A DNA stretch of 10,043 bases, taken from positions 1 through 10,043 of the forward strand of contig JANYAL010000030.1 in assembly GCA_025361325.1 (NCBI GenBank), given 5' to 3'. The stretch is from Bacteroidota bacterium. GTDB lineage: Bacteria > Bacteroidota > Bacteroidia > Chitinophagales > Chitinophagaceae. The position numbers and the translations under genes are program-made. Positions within the stretch are counted from its first letter, which is position 1; every line of letters begins with the position of its first letter. The notes beneath the pieces are model-generated. The model was not told the DNA's origin. It saw only the letters and a program-made list of their open reading frames with translations, and did not search any database. Below are positions 1 to 6,549 of the stretch, in pieces.

Positions 1-299
1 AGTTCCCTTTCTTCCTCAAAGACCTTGGTAAACGTATGGCTGAACCTGGCGCTCACGTTCCAGTCAATGAACCGGATATCATCACCGGCATAATATTCCC
101 TTACCTCCCGGAAACTCATACCCTTCCCTTTAAAAGCAGAATGATACTCTCCCGTGAACAAATGGGTGGTGATCTTCTTGCTCTTTATCTCAAGCTCCCT
201 AACCTTACGTAGTATTTCTTCTGTCGTTAATATAAGCTCCTCGCCTGAAGATACATTGCCAGTGGCTTTTGTTTTTATATCGGTCTTCTTTTTAAACAA
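1..299 (-). CDS. DUF58 domain protein, N-terminal part (runs off the left edge)
   Basis: About 99 residues of the N-terminus are present; the rest lies beyond the window. Near the visible end the translation reads GMSFREVREYYAGDDIRFID and then WNVSARFSHTFTKVFEEERE, which is the hallmark of DUF58 proteins (G-D-D-x-R-x-I-D-W followed by A-R and a V-F-E-E-E-R stretch). Members are usually encoded next to a MoxR ATPase and tend to carry a von Willebrand A-like fold further on; their exact role is unsettled, with links to envelope stress and aerotolerance clusters. The only usable start is a TTG at 297-299, directly after an in-frame TAG; no ATG or GTG occurs before the conserved domain. The start lies 94 bases after the moxR stop on the same strand and I see no promoter between them, so co-transcription with moxR is likely. 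Confidence 0.88.
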   Translation of the reverse strand, partial: MFKKKTDIKTKATGNVSSGEELILTTEEILRKVRELEIKSKKITTHLFTGEYHSAFKGKGMSFREVREYYAGDDIRFIDWNVSARFSHTFTKVFEEERE

Positions 300-360
300 C
301 TATGATTTGATTAAAAAATGAATTTTTATAAAAGAACTTCAGGTTGTTTTATGCTTCAAA

Positions 361-391
361 GTATCCCTCCGGGGGGCTTTAGGGGGTATCC
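361..391. repeat. G/C-run segment flanked by GTATCC direct repeats between moxR and DUF58 gene
   Basis: Between the moxR stop and the DUF58 start there is a strongly strand-biased block: a run of six G, then CTTTA, then a run of five G, flanked by two copies of GTATCC (361-366 and 386-391). On the transcribed strand it reads as two C-runs separated by TAAAG. It resembles low-complexity intergenic elements and contrasts with the A/T-rich sequence beside it. No clear long hairpin can be drawn, so I do not call it a terminator. Whether it is a dispersed repeat cannot be told from one copy. Confidence 0.3.
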
Positions 392-393
392 GC

Positions 394-1395
394 TCAAGGC
401 ACATGCACCACCCTTACAATCTCAGTAATGATCTGCTCCGCATTCACACTTTCAGCCTCTGCCTCATAACTCAGCCCGATGCGATGGCGCAACACGTCCT
501 TACAGATGCTCCGCACATCCTCCGGTATCACAAAAGCACGCTTGTTCAGGAAAGCATAGGCCTTGGCTGCCAGTGCCAGGTTGATGCTCGCCCTGGGCGA
601 ACCGCCGAAGCTGATGAGTGGTTTAAGCTTAGGCAGGTTGTATTTGTCCGGGAAACGGGTGGCGAAGACAATATCCAGAATGTAATTCTCCACTTTTTCA
701 TCCAGGTACACCTGCCGTACCAGTTGCTTGGCAGATAATATCTCGCTGGTGGATGCCACGGCATTCACTGGAGGAAAACTGAGGCCAAGTGTATTCTGGC
801 GAATGATAAGCTGTTCTTCTGTTTTAGAAGGATAGTCCACCAGCACTTTCAGCATGAACCGGTCTACCTGTGCCTCCGGTAAAGGGTATGTGCCTTCCTG
901 TTCAATAGGATTCTGGGTTGCCATGACAAGGAAGGGTTCATCCAGTTTGTAGGTGGTCTCTCCAATCGTTACCTGACGTTCCTGCATCACTTCAAGCAAT
1001 GCACTCTGCACTTTGGCCGGCGCCCTGTTGATCTCATCCGCAAGTATGAAATTGCTGAAAATGGGACCTTTGCGGACCATGAACTCGTTCCTGGCCTGGT
1101 TGTAGATCATGGTGCCCACCACATCGGCCGGCAACAGGTCGGGCGTGAACTGTATGCGGCTGAAACCCGCATGAATGGTCTGCGCAAGGGATTTGATGGA
1201 AAGTGTTTTTGCAAGCCCCGGCACTCCCTCCAGCAGTATATGGCCGTCGCTCAGCAACCCGATGAGCAGGCGTTCTATCATCCCCTGCTGTCCCACGATA
1301 ACCTTTCCCAGTTCATCATTGATCCGGTTCACGAATAACGCGGCATGTCCGATCTTTTCATTCAGTATACGTATGTCGTCTGAAGTCTGAGCCAT
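394..1395 (-). CDS. MoxR family AAA+ ATPase
   Basis: This 333-residue protein is a complete MoxR-type AAA+ ATPase (AAA_3 class). Visible motifs are Walker A GVPGLAKT (residues 57-64), Walker B with ILADEIN (117-123), the MoxR-typical sensor-1 region ATQNPIEQEGTYPLPEAQ (159-176) followed by VDRF, and the sensor-2 segment GGSPRAS (264-270). The length matches the usual 320-340 residues. MoxR ATPases act as cytoplasmic chaperone-like remodelers, commonly for von Willebrand A or DUF58 partners. Here the DUF58 gene follows directly on the same strand, the classic pairing at the head of Bat-type clusters. The ATG at 1393-1395 precedes a normal N-terminus. Its leader is A-rich with repeated ATAAAACAT and has no Shine-Dalgarno sequence. 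The molecular target is not known from sequence. Confidence 0.95.
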   Translation of the reverse strand: MAQTSDDIRILNEKIGHAALFVNRINDELGKVIVGQQGMIERLLIGLLSDGHILLEGVPGLAKTLSIKSLAQTIHAGFSRIQFTPDLLPADVVGTMIYNQARNEFMVRKGPIFSNFILADEINRAPAKVQSALLEVMQERQVTIGETTYKLDEPFLVMATQNPIEQEGTYPLPEAQVDRFMLKVLVDYPSKTEEQLIIRQNTLGLSFPPVNAVASTSEILSAKQLVRQVYLDEKVENYILDIVFATRFPDKYNLPKLKPLISFGGSPRASINLALAAKAYAFLNKRAFVIPEDVRSICKDVLRHRIGLSYEAEAESVNAEQIITEIVRVVHVP

Positions 1396-1422
1396 ATGTT
1401 TTATAATGTTTTATGTTTTTAT
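1396..1422 (-). repeat. A-rich leader of moxR with repeated ATAAAACAT
   Basis: Directly upstream of the moxR ATG, read on the minus strand, ATAAAACAT occurs at 1404-1396 and 1414-1406, exactly 10 bases apart. A lengthened copy with one extra A lies at 1422-1413. There is no purine-rich Shine-Dalgarno sequence. In Bacteroidota, translation starts often depend on unstructured A-rich leaders instead, so this may be a translation-promoting leader. It could equally be simple low-complexity drift. Confidence 0.4.
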
Positions 1423-1518
1423 TATGTTCTTCCCGGATAAACCAGTTCCTCCCACCTTAATAACCTCGAGCTTTATTATTAAAGATTTGCAAAATACGAA
1501 CAATGCCTCAACAATAAG

Positions 1519-1550
1519 TTTGTTACCATATACCCCATAGCAAAACTTTG
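1519..1550 (+). promoter_or_regulatory. Candidate Bacteroidota promoter of the YbjQ-like gene
   Basis: A TTTG (1519-1522) is followed after 20 bases by AAACTTTG (1543-1550), one mismatch from the -7 consensus TAnnTTTG. The spacing matches the known -33/-7 arrangement of the primary sigma factor in this phylum. It lies 35 bases before the ATG at 1586 and only 5 bases before the ATG at 1556, which favours the downstream start. Confidence 0.45.
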
Positions 1551-1585
1551 TTAAAATGAGAGTAACTTTACGGAAAATTATTATC

Positions 1586-1918
1586 ATGATAGATCAGCAA
1601 TTCATTACCACAGCCAATAATCTGGAAGGCTACCGCATCACTAAACATTTAGGCCTTGTACGCGGCATTACCGTTCGCAGCCGAAGCCTGCTGGGCAATA
1701 TTGGTGGGGGATTTCAGTCATTGTTCGGAGGCAAACTCAGCATCTATGTGGAACTCTGTGAAAAGACAAGGGAAGAGGCTTATCAGCTCATGATTCAGCA
1801 TGCCAATGAACGCGGGGCCAATGCCATCATCAATATGCGGTATGACGCCAATGAAGTGATGTCGGGCATCAACGAGGTGCTGGCATATGGAACGGCTGTT
1901 GTCGTGGAGAAAGTATGA
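1586..1918 (+). CDS. UPF0145 / YbjQ family protein
   Basis: The predicted product has 110 residues when started at the ATG at 1586, matching the roughly 105-110 residues usual for UPF0145 (YbjQ, heavy-metal-binding-domain DUF74). Family features visible are GLVRGITVRSRS (residues 23-34), a glycine-rich loop (40-49), the LCEKTREEA stretch (57-65), GANAIINMRYDAN (77-89), and the C-terminal EVLAYGTAVVVE segment. The fold is a small cytosolic barrel thought to form a pentamer; no biochemical role is firmly established. An in-frame ATG at 1556 would add ten residues (MRVTLRKIII) not typical of the family, and it sits just after a promoter-like element, so I prefer 1586. The gene diverges from moxR and converges on nadE with a 21-base gap. 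Confidence 0.88.
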   Translation: MIDQQFITTANNLEGYRITKHLGLVRGITVRSRSLLGNIGGGFQSLFGGKLSIYVELCEKTREEAYQLMIQHANERGANAIINMRYDANEVMSGINEVLAYGTAVVVEKV

Positions 1919-1939
1919 GTCTTTGTATAAAGGGACCTG

Positions 1940-3622
1940 TCAACTTAGATATTTTGCCACAATGGGCACCCGGCGTCCTATCCCAAATGCTTTCGGAGAA
2001 ATTCGTATGATGGGGCAAAACTGGTTTCGCTTGTACTCATTGATATTCACCATCCGCAATACGCTGTCTACTAAAGCAGCATCGTATCCCATTGCTTTGA
2101 TCCTGGCAGGGCCCTGTGTACGTTCTATATACTGGTACAGGATGCTGTCGAGTACCGAATAATCCGGAAGGGTATCCGAATCTTTCTGATCAGGCCGCAA
2201 TTCAGCACTGGGTGCCTTGCTGAAGATGTTCAGTGGAATCACATCACGGGTACGGTTAATGTATCTTCCCAGCGCATACACCTGCATCTTATAACAGTCG
2301 CCCAATACACCCAGTCCGCCCGCCATATCCCCATACAGGGTTCCGTAACCCGTTGCCAGTTCGCTCTTATTAGACGTGTTCAGCAATATATAACCCAGTT
2401 TGTTGGCAATGGCCATCAGCAAATTCCCCCGGGTACGGCTCTGGATATTCTCTTCGGCTATGCCAAAGGGCAGGTCTTTAAAGACTGGCTGCAAAGCCTG
2501 CAGGAAACTTTCATAGGTATTGCCGATCGGGATTACATCATACTGATTCCCCAGGTTTACGCTCAGCTGCACGGCGTCATCCACAGCATGTGAACTGGAA
2601 AAGGGAGAAGGCATCAATACTGCCCGCACATGGGATGCCCCCAGTGCTTCACAGGCAAGGGCCAGGGTTACTGCACTGTCAATACCCCCGCTGCTGCCCA
2701 CAATAGCCCGGGTAAACCCCATTTTAGAAAAATAATCCCGGATCCCCAATACGATGGCATCATGAACCGCTGCAACCTGGAGATCCGATTCGAACCTGAT
2801 CTGTTCAAGCTGTTCAGCAGGTACCTGTTCTGCCGGTTCTATCACCGGCGAATCGATGGTACCATCGTTGTTCAATACAAACGCTCGCATTTCTTCGCTG
2901 AATGCGGGAAGCTCACCACAAAGATTGGCATGGGCATCAAATACAAGTGAGGAACCGTCAAAAACAATCTCGGTCTGACTGCCAATACTGTTACAGTAGA
3001 ACAGGGGCAATTTATATTTGGTCACATTGGCTTTGATGATAGCCTTACGGGACTGGTGATGTGTATAATCGAATGGTGAAGCAGATAAATTGATCATGAC
3101 ATCGGGCTGAAAGGACATGAGTTTGTCCATCGGGCATATCCTGTACATCGGGTTATCGCCCAGGTTCCATATATCCTCACAGATGGTTACAGCAAGTCTC
3201 TTTCCTTTGAATTCCAGCACTTTCCAGTCGTAGGATGGTTCAAAATACCGGTACTCATCAAAAACATCATAATTGGGCAGGCAGGTCTTATGCACCACGC
3301 CCTGTATCTTTTTCTCATACAACAAAAAGGCGGCGTTGAACAGGTCCTTACCTTCCCGTACCGGGTTGCGGTCAGGCGCTCCTACCAATACCCCGATGGT
3401 ATCGGCATATTCACTGATTACATCAAGAGAGGCATAGCATGCATCAATGAAATCATCGAATTCCAGGAAGTCACGCGGTGCATATCCGCAAACACTCAGT
3501 TCGCTGAACACAATGAGGTCGCCACCCCCCTGTTTGGCCTGCACAATGGCATCAATGATCTTTTGCGTGTTACTTTCAAAATTACCGATAAGATAATTCT
3601 GCTGTGCCAGGAATATTTTCAT
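1940..3622 (-). CDS. nadE: Glutamine-dependent NAD+ synthetase
   Basis: NadE amidates nicotinate adenine dinucleotide to NAD+ in the cytosol, the last step of NAD synthesis, using ammonia released from glutamine. The 560-residue product has both domains. The N-terminal nitrilase-like glutaminase carries the Glu-Lys-Cys triad as E41 (in FSELSVCGY), K112 (in HKTCLPNYDVFDE) and C148 (in ICEDIW). The C-terminal synthetase has the pyrophosphate loop GSSGGIDSA (309-317) and the NTSNKSELATGYGTLYGDMA region (415-434). The family's two-domain enzymes are about 540-580 residues, so it is full length. The frame stays open to a TTG at 3664, but that TTG overlaps the -7 element TAAATTTG, so the ATG at 3620-3622, beginning MKIFLAQQNYLIGNF, is the likely start. 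It diverges from gldB. Confidence 0.97.
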   Translation of the reverse strand: MKIFLAQQNYLIGNFESNTQKIIDAIVQAKQGGGDLIVFSELSVCGYAPRDFLEFDDFIDACYASLDVISEYADTIGVLVGAPDRNPVREGKDLFNAAFLLYEKKIQGVVHKTCLPNYDVFDEYRYFEPSYDWKVLEFKGKRLAVTICEDIWNLGDNPMYRICPMDKLMSFQPDVMINLSASPFDYTHHQSRKAIIKANVTKYKLPLFYCNSIGSQTEIVFDGSSLVFDAHANLCGELPAFSEEMRAFVLNNDGTIDSPVIEPAEQVPAEQLEQIRFESDLQVAAVHDAIVLGIRDYFSKMGFTRAIVGSSGGIDSAVTLALACEALGASHVRAVLMPSPFSSSHAVDDAVQLSVNLGNQYDVIPIGNTYESFLQALQPVFKDLPFGIAEENIQSRTRGNLLMAIANKLGYILLNTSNKSELATGYGTLYGDMAGGLGVLGDCYKMQVYALGRYINRTRDVIPLNIFSKAPSAELRPDQKDSDTLPDYSVLDSILYQYIERTQGPARIKAMGYDAALVDSVLRMVNINEYKRNQFCPIIRISPKAFGIGRRVPIVAKYLS

Positions 3623-3661
3623 GTTAATCGGTAGTGAAGCGGATGGTTGCCACTTATACCA

Positions 3662-3669
3662 CAAATTTA
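3662..3669 (-). promoter_or_regulatory. -7 element (TAAATTTG) of the nadE promoter
   Basis: On the minus strand this is a perfect match to the Bacteroidota -7 consensus TAnnTTTG, 39 bases before the nadE ATG at 3622. No good -33 TTTG lies 19-21 bases upstream, so the call rests on the -7 element and its position. Confidence 0.55.
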
Positions 3670-3751
3670 CACGAATAAATACACTTTATCATATTAGGTG
3701 CGCTGCACAGCCAGGAATGACAAGTTAGAAACACGTTAAGAAACATTAGCT

Positions 3752-3759
3752 TAAATTTG
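3752..3759 (+). promoter_or_regulatory. -7 element (TAAATTTG) of the gldB promoter
   Basis: This is a perfect TAnnTTTG match 17 bases before the gldB ATG, with the same eight bases as the opposing nadE element. A weak TTAG at 3725-3728 could serve as the -33 element (23-base spacer). It implies a leader of roughly ten bases. Confidence 0.55.
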
Positions 3760-3776
3760 TGCATCAGTAGTTAATA

Positions 3777-4790
3777 ATGCCAAACAAACTTTTAATATTA
3801 ATCCTGGTCCTCCTGCTGGCTGCCTGCAACAATAATGAAAAGATCCCCGATGTATCGGGTATCAAGATCGAATTGACAACGGAAAGGTTTGAAAGGGACC
3901 TGTTCAGTCTTGATACCACCGGTTTCACTGCAAAGCTCGACCAGTTACAGGCAAAATATCCTTCTTTTGGAGAGAATTTCATTTCCGCCATTCTGGGTGC
4001 CGACCCCAGGTGGAGTGCAGACAGCATTTCGTCGTATGTAAAAAGTTTTGTACGGTCCTTCCGGAATGTATACGACAGTACACAGGTCATGTACAAAGAT
4101 TTCACCCCCTATGAGAACGACATCCGGAAGGGTCTCCAGTTCGTAAAATATTATTTCCCCGACTATAAGATCCCGAAAAAGATCATCACCTATATCGGAC
4201 CGCTGGACGGGTTCGGGGATATCCTGGCGGAAGATGCCATTATTGTGGGATTACATCATCACCTGGGCAGGAATTACACCCTGTACAAAACAGACCTGGT
4301 GCAGGAAACCTACCCCGAATACCTTACCAACCGCTTCGAACCGGAATATATAGCCATCAACAGCATCCGGAACATCATTCTGGATATGTATCCAGAAAAG
4401 TCGGAGGATAAGACACTTATACAGCAGATGGTGGAGAACGGCAAAAGACTGTATGCCCTGTCCAGGCTGATGCCCTACACGGAAGCATATAAACTTATGG
4501 GGTACACGAAAACACAGTATGACGACTGTCTTGCGCATGAAAAGGTAATATGGAACCTCTTTGTTCAGAACAATTTTTTACAGACCATAGATAATAACAT
4601 CATCAAGAATTATATCGGGGAAGGGCCCAAGACACAGGAACTGGGTGAGGCCTCGCCAGGTAATATCGGTTCTTTTGCCGGTTGGCAGATTGTAAAAAAG
4701 TATATGGAGAAGAATCCCAAACTGTCCCTGAAACAACTGATGTCCACAGACCCGGAAACCGTGTTCTCCGAAGCCCGTTATAAACCCTGA
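3777..4790 (+). CDS. gldB: Gliding motility lipoprotein GldB
   Basis: The 337-residue product starts with a lipoprotein signal: a short charged start (MPNK), a hydrophobic run, and the lipobox LAAC with the acylated cysteine at residue 17. The mature part matches GldB: IELTTERFERDLFSLD (31-46), LQAKYPSFGENF (57-68), GKRLYALSRLMPY (222-234) and SPGNIGSFAGWQIVKKYM (293-310). GldB was identified in Flavobacterium johnsoniae as essential for gliding motility and is linked to the type IX secretion/gliding apparatus, but its action is not known, and homologues occur in non-gliding Bacteroidota. It is probably membrane-anchored by lipid. In F. johnsoniae gldC follows gldB; here the next gene is an opposing desaturase, so no gldC is adjacent. 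I am sure of the family, less sure that the cell glides. Confidence 0.88.
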   Translation: MPNKLLILILVLLLAACNNNEKIPDVSGIKIELTTERFERDLFSLDTTGFTAKLDQLQAKYPSFGENFISAILGADPRWSADSISSYVKSFVRSFRNVYDSTQVMYKDFTPYENDIRKGLQFVKYYFPDYKIPKKIITYIGPLDGFGDILAEDAIIVGLHHHLGRNYTLYKTDLVQETYPEYLTNRFEPEYIAINSIRNIILDMYPEKSEDKTLIQQMVENGKRLYALSRLMPYTEAYKLMGYTKTQYDDCLAHEKVIWNLFVQNNFLQTIDNNIIKNYIGEGPKTQELGEASPGNIGSFAGWQIVKKYMEKNPKLSLKQLMSTDPETVFSEARYKP

Positions 4791-4795
4791 TGCCT

Positions 4796-5899
4796 TCAGG
4801 CAGCCTGCACCTGCTGGTTTGTGAAAACCGGCTTCTTTCCCAGGAATTTCATGACCCTGAAATGTGAGGCAAGGGCTTCCATCATGGTAGGATATTGATT
4901 ATAGGGTAAGTTATAGGCTTCACATTTTGCCATCACGATCTTGCTGATCGCCGGGTAAAATACATGACTGATTTTCGGGAACAGATGATGTTCAATCTGG
5001 TAATTCAGCCCGCCTACAAACCAGGAGATAACCTTATTGTTCATTGCAAAATTGGCGGTGGTGCGCAACTGAAATTCTGCCCAGGCCATTTCAATGTTTT
5101 TCGACTCATCCAGGGCAACGTGTTCAAACTCCGTATTCTCTACTACATGAGCCAGTTGAAATACCAGCGACAGCGTTAACCCCATGGTGACATGAAGCGT
5201 AAGGAAACCCAGCAGCCACGGGCCGAAACCCCATACCAGGATGGGCAGTACCATGTAAAAGGAAAAGTACATAATCTTCGTAATCCAGAAGATGATATGA
5301 TTCTTTGCCGTCATTTTCCACGCAGCTGTAGTGTAAATCCTCCGGGTGAAGTATTTGGTGAAATCCATGAAGAAAATCCAGAAAATGGAAGACATTGCAT
5401 AAATCGGCAACAGGTACAGGTGTTGCACCTTATGGGCAGGTACCCATTTCTGGGTTACGCACTGGCGGATAATCGGGCTCTTTGCGATGTCATCATCAAC
5501 CCCGTCCACATTGGTATAAGTATGATGTATGATGTTGTGTTTCTGCCGCCAGAAGAAGGAACTGGCGCCCATGGCATTGGCACTTAGTCCCAGCAGGTCA
5601 TTCAAACGGGGAATCGAGGAATAGCTTCCGTGATTGGCATCGTGCATGACTCCGAAACCGATGCTGGCCAGTATGAATCCCATGAGCATACAAAGCAACA
5701 GGGCCTGCCATCCGGAAAGCGGAACAAAGATCAGTAAGGCATAGATGGCAATGGCCAGTCCAACCAGTATGATGGTCTTACTGAATAATCGCCAGTCACC
5801 CGTCCGCTTCAGGTTACGCTCTTGAAAGTATTGGTCTACTTCCGCCTTCAGTTCATGGTAGAACTCATTGTTACTGTTCGAAAAAGTGATCTTTGCCAT
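4796..5899 (-). CDS. Membrane fatty acid desaturase, front-end (QxxHH) type
   Basis: This is a 367-residue integral membrane di-iron desaturase of the DesA/COG3239 group. Its three histidine boxes are HDANH (residues 86-90), HNIIHH (121-126) and QIEHH (301-305). H251 in the LAHVVE segment is a likely further ligand. Hydrophobic segments at about 42-60, 65-84, 163-180 and 203-247 fit the usual two hairpins. A glutamine opening the third box is typical of front-end (delta-5/delta-6-like) desaturases, but the fused cytochrome b5 domain (HPGG) of eukaryotic members is absent, so an external electron donor is needed. The substrate and double-bond position cannot be read from sequence; adjusting membrane fluidity is the likely role. 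The gene converges on gldB with only 5 bases between the stops and has its own promoter element upstream. Confidence 0.92.
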   Translation of the reverse strand: MAKITFSNSNNEFYHELKAEVDQYFQERNLKRTGDWRLFSKTIILVGLAIAIYALLIFVPLSGWQALLLCMLMGFILASIGFGVMHDANHGSYSSIPRLNDLLGLSANAMGASSFFWRQKHNIIHHTYTNVDGVDDDIAKSPIIRQCVTQKWVPAHKVQHLYLLPIYAMSSIFWIFFMDFTKYFTRRIYTTAAWKMTAKNHIIFWITKIMYFSFYMVLPILVWGFGPWLLGFLTLHVTMGLTLSLVFQLAHVVENTEFEHVALDESKNIEMAWAEFQLRTTANFAMNNKVISWFVGGLNYQIEHHLFPKISHVFYPAISKIVMAKCEAYNLPYNQYPTMMEALASHFRVMKFLGKKPVFTNQQVQAA

Positions 5900-5939
5900 A
5901 CAAGGATAATAAAATAGGACTGTGAGCGATCATGCAACA

Positions 5940-5947
5940 CAAAGTTA
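5940..5947 (-). promoter_or_regulatory. -7 element (TAACTTTG) of the desaturase promoter
   Basis: This is a perfect TAnnTTTG match on the minus strand, 40 bases before the desaturase ATG. It lies in the 147-base gap after apaG. No clear -33 TTTG is seen at the proper distance. The remainder of that gap is A/T-rich and I see no gene in it. Confidence 0.5.
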
Positions 5948-6046
5948 ATTGTTAAATTAAATAATAGGAAGACTGGTAAACAGGACCTTTGAAAAACCGC
6001 AAAGCCTGATTTTAAAGTTAAGGAAAACAAAGTTATTCATCAAGTA

Positions 6047-6433
6047 TTAATTGAGTTTAAAAGGGGCCGTCATCACGAATGCAGGGATGATCACATCAAA
6101 TGTTTTATTACTATCAATATCCTCAACGAGATAAGTGCCGTACATTTTACCCAGTTCGCTGCGCAGGTTGCAACCGCTTATATACCTGTACGAATCACCC
6201 GGGTTGATCCGGGGCTGAACCCCAACAACACCTTCTCCCTCAACCTCTCTCACAATACCGTTGCTGTCATAAATGTGCCAGTGCCTTCTTAAGAGCTTGA
6301 CCGCGAATATATTGTTATTCTCAATGGTTACCTGATAAGCGAACATGTACTCACTTTTCACAGGGTTACTGTATTCCGGCTGAAAATAACTTTCTACGCT
6401 GATGTTTATTCCTTCAGAGATCTTTGAGACCAT
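6047..6433 (-). CDS. apaG: ApaG family protein (DUF525)
   Basis: The product is 128 residues, the normal ApaG length, and is a small fibronectin-III-like beta-sandwich protein. The family signature is very well preserved: LLRRHWHIYDSNG (47-59), REVEGEGVVGVQPRINPGD (62-80) and YRYISGCNLRSELGKMYGTY (82-101). ApaG has been linked genetically to cobalt/magnesium resistance in enterobacteria, and the same domain occurs in some F-box proteins; its biochemical role is unresolved. The frame is open to a TTG at 6449-6451, but that TTG is the end of the -7 element TATTTTTG, so the ATG at 6431-6433 (MVSKISEGINISVES) is the likely start. It is separated from yciH by 116 bases and appears to have its own promoter. 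Confidence 0.94.
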   Translation of the reverse strand: MVSKISEGINISVESYFQPEYSNPVKSEYMFAYQVTIENNNIFAVKLLRRHWHIYDSNGIVREVEGEGVVGVQPRINPGDSYRYISGCNLRSELGKMYGTYLVEDIDSNKTFDVIIPAFVMTAPFKLN

Positions 6434-6448
6434 GCGCTGAATTTGATA

Positions 6449-6480
6449 CAAAAATAGGTATAAATAATTCCTTTTTCAAG
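6449..6480 (-). promoter_or_regulatory. apaG promoter (CTTG, 20 bases, TATTTTTG)
   Basis: Read on the minus strand, CTTG (6480-6477) is followed after exactly 20 bases by TATTTTTG (6456-6449), a perfect TAnnTTTG -7 element with a 3-of-4 match to the -33 TTTG. It is the best-formed promoter in the window and lies 15 bases before the apaG ATG. Confidence 0.6.
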
Positions 6481-6549
6481 TAATTACACTTTAAAATAAA
6501 GGAACAAATCACTGTCAATACCGAGGGTAAAAGGTAGGCCCATACTACA

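Noticed and set aside
1919..1934. CTTT-GTAT-AAAG between the YbjQ-like gene and nadE as a terminator
   Set aside because: A 4-bp A/T stem is too weak and no T-tract follows.
2630..3634. Two plus-strand frames (106 and 114 codons) opposite nadE
   Set aside because: Both are antisense to conserved catalytic regions of nadE, with no signal or domain.
4791..4802. TGCCT-TC-AGGCA hairpin between the gldB and desaturase stops as a bidirectional terminator
   Set aside because: The stem is 5 bp with a 2-base loop, overlaps coding sequence, and has no T-tract on either strand.
5192..5587. 131-codon plus-strand frame opposite the desaturase
   Set aside because: It is fully inside the desaturase gene, whose three histidine boxes are intact; no independent support.
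5848..6030. 60-codon minus-strand frame before the desaturase
   Set aside because: It overlaps the desaturase start in another frame and covers its promoter element; it has no recognisable features.
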